Shown one piece after another: positions 33,808-42,494 of a DNA stretch of 44,537 bases. Position numbers and translations under genes: made by a program. This DNA comes from Acidobacteriota bacterium (GTDB lineage Bacteria > Acidobacteriota > Blastocatellia > Pyrinomonadales > Pyrinomonadaceae). The DNA is taken from positions 1 to 44,537 of the forward strand of contig JAFDVJ010000039.1 in NCBI GenBank assembly GCA_018269075.1. Reading direction: 5' to 3'. How positions within the stretch are numbered: position 1 is the stretch's first letter; each line of letters opens with the position of its first letter. Below the pieces are notes generated by a model that was not told the DNA's origin, ran no database searches, and saw nothing but the letters and a program-made list of their open reading frames with translations.

Positions 33808-33971
33808 AAACTATAAATTTAAACTGACTCTTAAATCGATTGTCCTAAAGTCTGTATAAATTTATAATTTGAGACCGCGAACAGTTGATTATTTCAGCCG
33901 ATTTTGTCACGCACGATGCCTTTTCGGCGGATATTTCGAAAATTAAAACAGACTCTTCCGCCCGAAAAGCA

Positions 33972-35123
33972 TTAATTTCCGATCGCGCCGAGACCGGCGG
34001 CCTCGTTGGCGTCGATGTCCGGGTTTTCGGCGTTGATCCGGATACAGGCCGCGTGGTGGCGCGGCTTGATCTCGACGAGCCGCGGGACGATCCGCCGGCA
34101 GTCGTCGATCGCGTACCGGCAGCGCGTGTGAAAATGACAGCCCGACGGCGGGTTGATCGGGCTCGGCACGTCGCCCTTGAGAATGATCCGCTCGCGTTTC
34201 GCCTCGATCAGCGGATCGGGCACCGGGACGGCGGAAATCAGCGCCTTCGTGTACGGCATCAGCGGATCGGCGTAGATCTCGCGGCCGCCGGCGAGTTCGA
34301 CGATCTTGCCGAGATACATCACCGCGACGCGGTCCGACAGATGCCGGACGGCGCGCAGATCGTGCGAGATGAAAAGATAGGTCAGGTTCTTTTCGGCCTG
34401 CAGCCGCTCCATCAGGTTCATGATCTGCGCCTGAATCGAAACGTCGAGCGCCGAGATCGGCTCGTCGGCGACGATGAATTCCGGATCGACCGCCAAAGCG
34501 CGCGCGATCCCGATGCGCTGGCGCTGGCCGCCCGAAAACTCGTGCGGGTAGCGTTTGACGAAGCGGCGGCTCATCCCGACCGTTTCCATCAGCTCCTGCA
34601 CCCGTTCGTCGACGGCGCGGCCGCTTTTGAGACCGAACGTGCGGATCGGCTCGCCGATGATCTGGCCGACGTTCATCCGCGGGTTGAGCGACGCGTACGG
34701 GTCCTGAAAGATCATCTGGAGATGCCGCCGCTGGCCGCGCATCGCGCCCGTCGAGAGATGCGCGAGATCTTTGCCGTGATAGAAGACCTGCCCGCCGGTC
34801 GGCTCGGTCAGTCGCAGGATCGCCTTGCCGAGCGTCGATTTGCCGCAGCCCGATTCGCCGACGAGGCCCAAAGTCTCGCCCTTTTCGATGTCGAGCGAGA
34901 CGCCGTCGACCGCTTTCACGAACCGGCTTTCCTCGCGCGATTTGACGTAGAGATTCGTCGTCGGATCTTCCTCCGAATAGTAATGATCCCGGCGGCTGCG
35001 AAACATATCGCCGATCAGCGTGTTGATCAGGCTGCGGCCGGCCGTTTTGTAATAGACCCGCAGATCGCGGATCGAGATCAGGGCGTCGCCGCTTTCGTTC
35101 GGAAAATTTTTCTCTTCGGTCAT
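33972..35123 (-). CDS. oppF: Oligopeptide ABC transporter ATP-binding protein (OppF/DppF type)
   Basis: A 383-residue ATPase energising peptide import on the inner face of the membrane. It has Walker [10 protein letters not shown], the signature SGGQRQR, and Walker B followed by [14 protein letters not shown]. The C-terminal oligopeptide-family region has the cysteine pattern [14 protein letters not shown]. About 45 extra residues between the first strands and the ATP site (near [16 protein letters not shown]) make it a little longer than most OppF proteins. It is last in the operon, 26 bases after a lipoprotein gene. Confidence 0.93.
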   Translation of the reverse strand: MTEEKNFPNESGDALISIRDLRVYYKTAGRSLINTLIGDMFRSRRDHYYSEEDPTTNLYVKSREESRFVKAVDGVSLDIEKGETLGLVGESGCGKSTLGKAILRLTEPTGGQVFYHGKDLAHLSTGAMRGQRRHLQMIFQDPYASLNPRMNVGQIIGEPIRTFGLKSGRAVDERVQELMETVGMSRRFVKRYPHEFSGGQRQRIGIARALAVDPEFIVADEPISALDVSIQAQIMNLMERLQAEKNLTYLFISHDLRAVRHLSDRVAVMYLGKIVELAGGREIYADPLMPYTKALISAVPVPDPLIEAKRERIILKGDVPSPINPPSGCHFHTRCRYAIDDCRRIVPRLVEIKPRHHAACIRINAENPDIDANEAAGLGAIGN

Positions 35124-35149
35124 AACTTTTCTGTCTGCGCGCGCCCCGC

Positions 35150-35815
35150 TCAGTCGATCTTCGGCGCTTCGATGGTCACCTTTCTGTCGTAATCGTAAAC
35201 GGTCGTCTGTTTGGCCGGTTTGCCGGCGATCGTCGTCTCGACCTCGTTTTTGAGTTCGAGCCCGCTGTCGACCGCGATCCAGACGCGCGTCGTCACGCCG
35301 CCGGCGCCGTATTCGTAAACGGCGGCGTCGCGGCCGTTGATTTTTTCGCGGCGCGCGATTTTGATGTCTTTGAGATTCCTGACGCCTTCCTCGATGCCCG
35401 CTTTCGTCTGCGAGAGAATATCATCGGCGTTGGTCTCGCCGGACTTCTGCCACTTCCCGTTTTCGAATGAATACGCATCATTGCCGATGACGATCAGCTC
35501 GCCCTCAGCCTTTTTGATGTGAAAACGATTCGGCGCGACATACTGCATCTCGGCGTCGATGCCGGGCGTCGTCTCGCTCGTGATCTTCGCCGACCAGAAC
35601 GGCACTTTCTGCCGTTTCTGCGCGGCGCTGACCAGATCGTCGCGCGGGTTCGCGCCGGATGTATAAGTCGCATCCTTGAGCGGCTCGGCCGGCGGCGCGG
35701 AATTGGCCGGCGCATTGACGGCCGGCACGTTGGCGACCGCGTTCCTGGTTTCGTTCGACGTCCCGCAGGCGCCGGCTAAAAGGGCGATCGACGCCCATAA
35801 TATTAATTTCTTCAT
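35150..35815 (-). CDS. Hypothetical lipoprotein, possibly LppX/LolA-like
   Basis: A 221-residue exported protein. Signal peptide MKKLILWASIALLAGAC has a lipobox-like LAGAC with Cys17. After an Ala/Asn/Pro-rich linker comes a beta-rich domain (SAKITSETTPGIDAEMQYVA, then RREKINGRDAAVYEYG) reminiscent of LppX/LolA-type lipid-binding folds. That resemblance is weak. Its ATG overlaps the oppD TGA by four bases (ATGA), with GGAG just inside the end of oppD, so it is translated with the transporter. A wide frame from 36313 is a shadow of oppD. Confidence 0.8.
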   Translation of the reverse strand: MKKLILWASIALLAGACGTSNETRNAVANVPAVNAPANSAPPAEPLKDATYTSGANPRDDLVSAAQKRQKVPFWSAKITSETTPGIDAEMQYVAPNRFHIKKAEGELIVIGNDAYSFENGKWQKSGETNADDILSQTKAGIEEGVRNLKDIKIARREKINGRDAAVYEYGAGGVTTRVWIAVDSGLELKNEVETTIAGKPAKQTTVYDYDRKVTIEAPKID

Positions 35816-36837
35816 AACTCCTGCTTGTTCTGTTCGGCCACCGATTCGGCGTAGACTTCGCGCGCGAAATGACACAGCGAATGATGATCCGCGTTGATCT
35901 CGACGAACGGCGGATACTGCTGGCGGCAGAGATCGGTCGCGCGGTCGCAGCGTTCGGCGAACGGGCAGCCCGGCGGCAGATGCGCGACGTCCGGCGGCAG
36001 ACCCGGAATCTGGTAGAGCTCTTTTCCCTGCTCGTGCGCCGGGTCGGGCACGCTTTTGAGCAGGCCTTTCGTGTACGGGTTGGCCGGCGTCGCGAAGAGT
36101 TCCTTCGTCGACGCCTGCTCGAAGACCTTGCCGGCGTACATCACAATGATCTTGTCGGTCATCCCGGCGACGACGCCGAGATCGTGCGTGATCAGGATCA
36201 CGCTCGTTCCCATCCGCGCTTTCAGATCCTTGATGAGCTCGAGAATCTGCGCCTGGATCGTGACGTCGAGCGCGGTCGTCGGCTCGTCGGCGATCAGTAA
36301 TTCGGGATCGCACGAGAGCGCCATCGCGATCATCACGCGCTGGCGCATCCCGCCCGAAAACTGGTGCGGGTATTCGTCGAGCCGCGTCCCGGCGTCGGGA
36401 ATCCCGACCAGCTTGAGCATCTTGAGCGCGTGCGCGTAGGCCTCGTCCTTCGTGTGCCCGAGATGGAGCCGCGTGACTTCCATCAGCTGCGTCGAGATCT
36501 TCAGAAACGGGTTCAAAGACGTCATCGGATCCTGAAAGATCATCGCGATCCGCTTGCCGCGAATCTTGCGGACCTCGTCGATCGAGAGCGCGCGGACGTC
36601 GATCCCGCTGAAGACGATGTCGCCCGCGACGATCTTGCCCGGCGGTTCGGGAATGAGCCGCATCACCGAGAGATTCGTCACCGACTTGCCGCTGCCCGAT
36701 TCGCCGACGATGCCGAGCGTCTCGCCCTTTTTGAGCTCGAACGTGATGCCGTCGACCGCTTTGACGACGCCGTCCTCGGTCTGAAAATAGGTCTTCAGAC
36801 CGTTGACCGATAAGATTGTGCCGTTTGTTTCACTCAT
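35812..36837 (-). CDS. oppD: Oligopeptide ABC transporter ATP-binding protein (OppD/DppD type)
   Basis: A 341-residue ATPase with Walker A GESGSGKS, the signature SGGMRQR and Walker B followed by DEPTTALDVTIQAQ. The C-terminal extension has the family cysteine pattern (CPFAERCDRATDLC). It pairs with OppF to power uptake through OppB and OppC. The stop overlaps the lipoprotein gene start. Confidence 0.94.
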   Translation of the reverse strand: MSETNGTILSVNGLKTYFQTEDGVVKAVDGITFELKKGETLGIVGESGSGKSVTNLSVMRLIPEPPGKIVAGDIVFSGIDVRALSIDEVRKIRGKRIAMIFQDPMTSLNPFLKISTQLMEVTRLHLGHTKDEAYAHALKMLKLVGIPDAGTRLDEYPHQFSGGMRQRVMIAMALSCDPELLIADEPTTALDVTIQAQILELIKDLKARMGTSVILITHDLGVVAGMTDKIIVMYAGKVFEQASTKELFATPANPYTKGLLKSVPDPAHEQGKELYQIPGLPPDVAHLPPGCPFAERCDRATDLCRQQYPPFVEINADHHSLCHFAREVYAESVAEQNKQEL

Positions 36838-36862
36838 TTATTTTCATTTGCATCGAAATCGA

Positions 36863-37399
36863 CTATTTCTCGCTGCACTGCCGGATGCCCGAGCTTTCGA
36901 CGATGTCGATCACCGTGATGACGTTCTTGCCCTTGTTCTTGGCGTAGAAAAAGCTGACGCCGCGATACTGGAGGCCGCCGTCGGCGTTTTTCCCGTAAAT
37001 CTTGTAGACGTTCTCGAGCGTGCTCTGGCTGAGAACGATGCCCTTACTCGTCTTCGCCTGAAACGGCGCGCGGATCTCGATGTCGAAGATCTGTTTCTTT
37101 TTGTCGGACTGGCACATATAAAAGGCGAGCCCGAGCTTCGGATAGGCCATCGAAAAGGAATATTTCTTAAAAGCCTTCCAATTGTAGCCCTTGCCGTATT
37201 TTTTGACGACGTCGGCCATCGTCGAGCGGCCGACCGTCAAACCGTTGAAGCCGACGCCTTCGCGGACGGTCACGACCTTGCCCGTCTCTTTTTTGGTTTC
37301 CTTTTTGGTGTCCTTCTTTTTGACCTGCGCGCCGGCCGTGACGCTCATAAAGCAGCCGATCAAAATCGTTAAAGTTATGATGAAATAACTCCTTCTCAT
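36863..37399 (-). CDS. Hypothetical secreted protein inside the opp operon
   Basis: A 178-residue protein of no family I recognise. A signal peptide (about 1-24, ending TAGA) precedes a Lys/Thr/Glu repeat (KKKDTKKETKKETGK) and a globular domain of about 135 residues with the motif FNGLTVGRSTMADVVKKYGK and a second similar LSQSTLENVYKIYGK. The two could be an internal duplication. The start has GAAGGAG six bases upstream. It lies between oppC and oppD on the same strand. It may be periplasmic; its link to peptide uptake is only positional. Confidence 0.8.
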   Translation of the reverse strand: MRRSYFIITLTILIGCFMSVTAGAQVKKKDTKKETKKETGKVVTVREGVGFNGLTVGRSTMADVVKKYGKGYNWKAFKKYSFSMAYPKLGLAFYMCQSDKKKQIFDIEIRAPFQAKTSKGIVLSQSTLENVYKIYGKNADGGLQYRGVSFFYAKNKGKNVITVIDIVESSGIRQCSEK

Positions 37400-37445
37400 T
37401 TAATTCTCCTTCGTAAATTATCAAAAATCGAGGGCATTTTCTTTA

Positions 37446-37588
37446 GTGGAGAGTGGAGAGTGGAGAGTGGAGAGTCCGGGGATTTTTATTAATTTTTCAC
37501 CTTTGACTCTCGACGCTTTTCAGCGGAGAGCGGAGAGTCCGGGGATATTTCCTTTAACTCTCCACTCTCCACTCTCCACTCTCCACTC
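37446..37588. repeat. Paired GAGTGGA heptamer repeats next to the oppC stop
   Basis: GAGTGGA units at 37446-37475, a degenerate GCGGAGA run at 37522-37537, and TCCACTC units at 37556-37587 directly after the oppC stop (minus strand). The outer runs are inverted copies, so a long hairpin is possible. AGAGTCCGGGGAT occurs twice within it as a direct repeat. Confidence 0.8.
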
Positions 37589-38544
37589 TAAAACTTGCGC
37601 GTCTGCGGATCGAGGGCGTCGCGCAGGCCGTCGCCGAGAAAGTTCAGCGAAAACAGCGTCAGCGCCATCGTCACGCCCGGGAAGATCATCTGCCACGGGT
37701 AGATCTGGATGTTCTTGATGCCGTCGGCCGCGAGACTGCCCCACGACGCGAACGGCGGCTGGACGCCGATCCCGAGAAACGACAGGAACGCTTCGGTGAG
37801 CATCACCGACGGGACGGTCAGCGTCGCGTAGACGATCACCGGCCCGAGCGCGTTCGGGACGAGATGCTTGAAGATGATCCCGAAAACGGAAACGCCGGTC
37901 GCCCGCGCGGCCATCACGAACTCCTGGTTCTTGAGGCTCAGGATCTGCCCGCGGACAACGCGCGCCATCGTCAGCCACGAAACGCATCCCAACGCGAAAA
38001 ACAACAGAAAGATCTGGTTGAGTCCCTGATTGTTCTCGCCGCCGAACGCCGCCGACAGCTTCTGGATCCATTCGGGCGTGTTCGGACCGCCGAAGACCGA
38101 GAGCAGGACGATGACGATCAGGATATACGGGATCGAATACAGAATATCGACGATCCGCATCATCAGGTTGTCGACCGCGCCGCCGACATAGCCGGCGATC
38201 GCGCCGTAGGAGACGCCGATCACGAGCGAGACGAGCGTCGAGATGATGCCGACCATCAGCGAGATCCGCCCGCCCTGCAGAACCCGCGCGAGAATGTCGC
38301 GGCCGGCGTCGTCGGTGCCCATCGGATGCTTGAGCGTCGGCGGAACCGATCTGACCAGACTGTTGTCCTTCGGGATCAGATCGTAGGTGTAGCCGGTCAG
38401 CTTTTCGATGATCCACGGCCCGACGATCACGGCGAGCGTCATCACGACGATCACGACCAGCCCGAAAACGGCGAGCTTGTTTTTCAAAAGCCGCTGCCAC
38501 GCGTCCTTCCAAAGCGATTTTCCCTTAACGATTTCTTGCGCCAT
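37588..38544 (-). CDS. oppC: Oligopeptide ABC transporter permease (OppC/DppC type)
   Basis: A 318-residue inner-membrane permease. An N-terminal OppC-type helix (NKLAVFGLVVIVVMTLAV) precedes an extracytoplasmic loop with HPMGTDDAGRDILARVLQG. The transmembrane core follows, with the EAA-type loop (VMAARATGVS..IIFKHLVPNALGP). It starts 33 bases after oppB. The stop is followed at once by heptamer repeats. Confidence 0.95.
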   Translation of the reverse strand: MAQEIVKGKSLWKDAWQRLLKNKLAVFGLVVIVVMTLAVIVGPWIIEKLTGYTYDLIPKDNSLVRSVPPTLKHPMGTDDAGRDILARVLQGGRISLMVGIISTLVSLVIGVSYGAIAGYVGGAVDNLMMRIVDILYSIPYILIVIVLLSVFGGPNTPEWIQKLSAAFGGENNQGLNQIFLLFFALGCVSWLTMARVVRGQILSLKNQEFVMAARATGVSVFGIIFKHLVPNALGPVIVYATLTVPSVMLTEAFLSFLGIGVQPPFASWGSLAADGIKNIQIYPWQMIFPGVTMALTLFSLNFLGDGLRDALDPQTRKF

Positions 38545-38577
38545 AAATCCTATAAACCTGAAAGCCCCAGAAAATAA

Positions 38578-39492
38578 TTACTCGTAACGGATGCGCGGGT
38601 CTAAAAATCCGTAGGAGATATCGACCAGCAGGTTGAAAACCATAATCAGAATCGACAAAAACGCGACGATCCCGAGCACCAGCGGCTCGTCGCGATTGAG
38701 CACCGACTGAATAAAGATGTTGCCGAGCCCCGGAATCGCGAAGACCTTCTCGACGACGACCGTTCCGGCGAGCAGCGCGGCGAGCGCCGGACCGGTAAAG
38801 GAAACGACCGGGATGATGCCGCCGCGAAGGCCGTGCCGCAGAAGCACGGTCTTTTCGTCGAGCCCTTTCGCGCGCGCCGTCCGGATATAGTCCGAGCGCA
38901 TCACTTCGAGCATCCCGGCGCGCGTCAGCCGGGCGATGTAGGCGGCGTAGATCGCGGCGAGCGTGACGACCGGCAGGACGAGTCCCGCAAGACTCCAGCG
39001 CGCCGGCGGCAGCCAGTAGAGCCAGAACGAAAAGACGAGCACGAGAAGCGGCCCCAAAACGAAGTTCGGGACCGACAGACCGAGCATCGCGAGCGACGTC
39101 GAGCCGTAATCGAAGATCGAGTTCTGTTTGAGCGAAGCGATCACGCCGGCCGTGAGCCCGATCAGGAGCGCGAGCACGTAGGCGAGAATCCCGATCGTCG
39201 CCGAATACGGGAAATGCCGCCAGATGATCTCGTTGACGGTCTGGCCCTCGTATTTGAGCGAGCTGCCGAAATCGCCGCGGACGACGTTCCACATCATAAT
39301 CCCGTACTGCTGATACCACGGCTTGTCGAGGCCGTATTTCTTCTTGATGTTTTCCTCGACCGCCGGCGGCAGCTTCTTTTCCTGCGTGTAGAAATTGCCG
39401 GGCGCGATCCGGACGAGCGCCCAGGTCAGCGTGATGACCAGCAGCGCCATCGGAATGATCATTAACAGTCTGCGAATGATGAAACTCAGCAT
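38578..39492 (-). CDS. oppB: Oligopeptide ABC transporter permease (OppB/DppB type)
   Basis: A 304-residue inner-membrane permease beginning MLSFIIRRLLMIIPMALLVI. It has the EAA-type loop (YIRTARAKGLDEKTVLLRHG) and six predicted membrane segments. With OppC it forms the translocation path for peptides delivered by the binding proteins encoded upstream. Confidence 0.95.
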   Translation of the reverse strand: MLSFIIRRLLMIIPMALLVITLTWALVRIAPGNFYTQEKKLPPAVEENIKKKYGLDKPWYQQYGIMMWNVVRGDFGSSLKYEGQTVNEIIWRHFPYSATIGILAYVLALLIGLTAGVIASLKQNSIFDYGSTSLAMLGLSVPNFVLGPLLVLVFSFWLYWLPPARWSLAGLVLPVVTLAAIYAAYIARLTRAGMLEVMRSDYIRTARAKGLDEKTVLLRHGLRGGIIPVVSFTGPALAALLAGTVVVEKVFAIPGLGNIFIQSVLNRDEPLVLGIVAFLSILIMVFNLLVDISYGFLDPRIRYE

Positions 39493-39502
39493 AGTTTTTT
39501 TT

Positions 39503-39625
39503 AAGTCCTGAGTCTTGAGTCTTGAGTCTTAGGTCTTAAGTCTTGTTAAACCGGACGATTCGAATAAGACCGAACCGGTCAGAACCGAAAGCCGACTCTC
39601 CACTCTCCACTCTCCACTCTCCACT
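39503..39625. repeat. Two heptamer classes in one spacer
   Basis: AGTCTTG/AGTCTTA units at 39503-39545 lie near the oppB start, and CTCTCCA units at 39595-39625 run up to the stop of the binding-protein gene. Sixty bases of unique sequence separate them. Confidence 0.8.
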
Positions 39626-42096
39626 CATTTAGTCATCGTCGATTTCAGCGCCCGCAGCTGGTTTTCAACCTGCGGGTCGCTGACGTTCATCAGGTTCTCG
39701 ACGTCGGTGTCCCATTTCGCCGGATCGGGTTCGAGATAGATGAACTTCCACGCGAAGAGCGTCCCCGGATTCGGATACATTCCCTTGACGTAGGGCTTCT
39801 TCATCCAGTTGGTCGCGTTGATCGTCAGCGGGATCACCGGCAGCTGATCGATCAGATAATACTCGGCGCGGGCCATTTTTTCGTTGCGTTTCTGCGGGTC
39901 GAGCTCGGCGTTCGCGTCGTCGAGCATCTTGTCGTACTTCGGATCGTGAAAGCCCGCGCCGCCGTCGTTCTGCTCGCCGTAATGGAGGCTGAGAAACGTG
40001 TACGGGTCCATATAATCGCCCGACCAGAGGCTGAGCGCGAGTCCCTGATACTGGAGCGAGTTGCGAAACGGCAGAAACGTCTTGAACTCCATATTGTTGA
40101 GCGGGACGGTGATGCCGAGGTTCTGCTTCCACTGCGCCTGAATGAACTCGGCGATCTGGCGGTTCGATTCGGTCGTGTTGAAGAGCAGCACGACCTTGTC
40201 GGTCGGGAACGACGGGCATTCGAAGCCGTCGCCCGCCTTGTTCACGGGAAAGCCGTTGTCGTTGAGAAACTTGCGCGCGAGCTCGGGATTGAACTGCTTC
40301 TGCTGTTTGTCCCATTCCTCGGGCGTCAGCTTCTTTTCCTGCCGGATCTCTTCGCCGACCTTGTCCATCGCCCGGTCGTAATCGGGGAAAATGCCGGACG
40401 GCGTGATGTGATAAAGCGGCTTGGTGATCTTGCGAAACTGCGAGAGCGCGACGCGGTCGATCGAAAGGCTGAAGGCCTGCCGGATCTTCGGGTTGTCGAA
40501 CGGCGGCTTGCGGACGTTGAAGCTGTAATACGAGGTCGCGTTCTCGGGCAGGTTCATATACTCGTCCTTATACTGCCGGACCTCGTCGATCCACGACGCC
40601 GGGACGCTGTGATTCAAAAACGCGTCGACCGCGCCGGCCTTGTAGAGATTCAAAGTCGTCGCCTGTTCCTCGACCGGGTAGAATTCGATGCCGTCGAGAT
40701 GGACGTTGGCGGCGTCCCAGTTGTTCGGGTCGCGCTCGACGACCAATTTGTCGTACGGACGGTATTCCTTGACCTTGAAAGAGCCGCAGGTCACGATATG
40801 TTCGGGCCGGACCCATTCCTTGCCCCATTTCTCGACCGCCTGCCGCGGGACGGGCCGGAAGAACTGATGCGTCAGCAGACCGAGAAAAAACGGCGCGGGC
40901 TGCCGGAGCGTGATCCGCAGCGTGTAATCGTCGAGCGCCTCGACGCCGATGTCCTCGCCTTTGACCGGCACCGCTTCGACCGGCGCGAGCTCGTCCGGAA
41001 AGCTCTGTTCGAGCACGAAACGGTTCGCGTAAAACAGTTTTCCGAGCGGCTTTTTCTTTGTTTTTTCCTTTTCGGCCTTTTTCGCGTCGTCGGTCAGCTG
41101 CGCGATCTCGTCGTCGATCTTTTTGTTGGCGTCGGCGCGCTTCTTGTTTTCGGCGGCGACCACGTCGCCGAGCTTCTTCGCCGGTTCCGCGAGCGTCAGC
41201 CCGGCGAACCAATCCTGCGTGAAAAACGAAGCCGCATCCGTCGCTTTATTGAGCCCGTCGGCGAACGCCTGTCTGGCGGCGTCCGAACAGTCGGCGGCGG
41301 CGGCGCAGGCGAGCGCGTCGGCCGGCATATTGGCGGCCAGATACTGCGACAACGGGTCGCCGCCGTTTTTGATCTTCGCGGCGAGCGCCGGCGCGTTTTT
41401 GAAATCGGCGGCCGTGAATTTGAAAAACTCCTTCAGCTTCTGGTTCGGCTCGACCGCCTGCGCGCGCTTCAGGGTGTCGCCGTCGAGCGTCAGCCGCGCG
41501 GGCGCGTGGAGGAATTTGTGAAAATCGGTTTCCGGCCCGAACGGCGGCGGAACGGGCGCGTCGGCCGGTTTTTCGGCAACGTCGTTTTCGGTGATGAATT
41601 TATCGCCGCGGCGGATGAAGACCTGGTTGCCGTTAAAGGCCTCGGCGTATTTGACGAAGTAGCCGAGCGACGCGGTCCGCGAAGTCGTCTCGGGCGCGAA
41701 GCCGCGCCGCAGGCTGTAGACGAAATCGTTGGCCGTCAGCGGCGCGCCGTCGCTCCATCTGGCGTTTTTGCGCAAATGAAAGATGAATTCGTCGACGCCC
41801 GGCGAGATTTCCCAGTTTTCGGCGATCGACGGGATCGGCTGGAGCGTTTTCGGGTCGAATTCGACGAGCCCGTCGTAAAGCGCGGTATAGATCCGCGCCT
41901 CGGGCTGGCCCGACGAGATCTGCGGGTCGAGCGATTCGGGCTCGGCGCCGGAAATATAGCGCAGAACATTGTCCTTCGGAAATTTCGTGCTGCCGAAATA
42001 ACGATTGCCGCCCGCCGTCGAGCAGCTGTTTAAGACGATCGATAAAAGAATGATGGCCGAAATCGAGTAAAATTGGATGAATCTCATTCGTGACAT
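39625..42096 (-). CDS. oppA: Oligopeptide-binding lipoprotein with large insertion (SBP_bac_5 family)
   Basis: An 823-residue extracytoplasmic binding protein; the family is usually 500-600. ATG at 42096 is favoured by GGGAG eight bases upstream. Signal peptide ends in lipobox LNSC. The family motif region YISGAEPESLDPQISS opens the mature domain. Between YAEAFNGN and GVEALDDYTLR, where other members have about 25 residues, it carries about 220 extra ones (roughly 160-385), including a coiled-coil-like Lys/Ala/Glu stretch (NKKRADANKKIDDEIAQLTD). The C-terminal lobe is normal (VIPLTINATNWMKKP). A second binding-protein gene precedes it. It probably binds peptides at the membrane surface; the insertion's purpose is unknown. 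Confidence 0.9.
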   Translation of the reverse strand: MSRMRFIQFYSISAIILLSIVLNSCSTAGGNRYFGSTKFPKDNVLRYISGAEPESLDPQISSGQPEARIYTALYDGLVEFDPKTLQPIPSIAENWEISPGVDEFIFHLRKNARWSDGAPLTANDFVYSLRRGFAPETTSRTASLGYFVKYAEAFNGNQVFIRRGDKFITENDVAEKPADAPVPPPFGPETDFHKFLHAPARLTLDGDTLKRAQAVEPNQKLKEFFKFTAADFKNAPALAAKIKNGGDPLSQYLAANMPADALACAAAADCSDAARQAFADGLNKATDAASFFTQDWFAGLTLAEPAKKLGDVVAAENKKRADANKKIDDEIAQLTDDAKKAEKEKTKKKPLGKLFYANRFVLEQSFPDELAPVEAVPVKGEDIGVEALDDYTLRITLRQPAPFFLGLLTHQFFRPVPRQAVEKWGKEWVRPEHIVTCGSFKVKEYRPYDKLVVERDPNNWDAANVHLDGIEFYPVEEQATTLNLYKAGAVDAFLNHSVPASWIDEVRQYKDEYMNLPENATSYYSFNVRKPPFDNPKIRQAFSLSIDRVALSQFRKITKPLYHITPSGIFPDYDRAMDKVGEEIRQEKKLTPEEWDKQQKQFNPELARKFLNDNGFPVNKAGDGFECPSFPTDKVVLLFNTTESNRQIAEFIQAQWKQNLGITVPLNNMEFKTFLPFRNSLQYQGLALSLWSGDYMDPYTFLSLHYGEQNDGGAGFHDPKYDKMLDDANAELDPQKRNEKMARAEYYLIDQLPVIPLTINATNWMKKPYVKGMYPNPGTLFAWKFIYLEPDPAKWDTDVENLMNVSDPQVENQLRALKSTMTK

Positions 42097-42494
42097 ACCG
42101 GACGCTCCCTGGACGAACTCTCGAACCAAAGTCTTGAGTCCTGAGTCTTAAGTCTTAAGTCTTCGCAGACGGCCGATTCCGGCCGCCGTCGACGCATCTT
42201 GACACCGCAACCAACGGATATTTTCGTAATACTTTCGCCGCTTTCAACCGACTTAAGACTTAAGACTCAAGACTTAGGACTTAAGTCTCAAGACTTAAGG
42301 CTCAAGACTCGAAAGTCAGGACTCGGATAAAAAACTCTGGAGAGAACAGGACAAAATCACTGCAACTGCTTAAAAGTTATCACGTTGTAAGATTTATACG
42401 CAAGAAACTCGGTTCCGGGTTTCATCGCGTCCGACCGGCGGCGGCTTCGCGCTTCGCCGGCCCGTAAATCCGCAAGTCTTATCGCGCACGGTCT
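42097..42494. other. Spacer between the two binding-protein genes
   Basis: No gene is supported in these 398 bases. Most of it is the AGTCTTA palindrome listed separately, followed by about 160 bases of unremarkable sequence. Confidence 0.5.
42130..42327. repeat. AGTCTTA heptamer palindrome
   Basis: Tandem AGTCTTA/AGTCTTG/AGTCCTG units at 42130-42162 are matched by an inverse and longer run of TAAGACT/CAAGACT-type units at 42250-42327. About 85 bases of unique sequence lie between, so the runs can form a long imperfect stem. The same heptamer occurs at 39503-39545. Confidence 0.8.

Larger units (their letters stand above)
33304..33971. other. Convergent intergenic region without genes
   Basis: These 668 bases contain no supported gene. 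They hold the terminator at 33350-33383, the MITE-like inverted repeat at 33404-33593, the 9-mer palindrome at 33715-33781 and a small hairpin at 33791-33807. The last 160 bases before oppF are AT-rich with the palindrome TATAAATTTATA. Confidence 0.6.

Noticed and set aside
37446..37588. Possible CRISPR array
   Set aside because: The repeats are 7-base direct tandem units without spacers, and no cas genes are present.
39946..42033. Long plus-strand open frame of 695 codons
   Set aside because: Antisense to the binding-protein gene, with Arg/Val/Asp-rich shadow composition.
42198..42230. TTGACA-like promoter within the heptamer palindrome
   Set aside because: Spacing to the nearest AT-rich hexamer is poor and no plus-strand gene follows.
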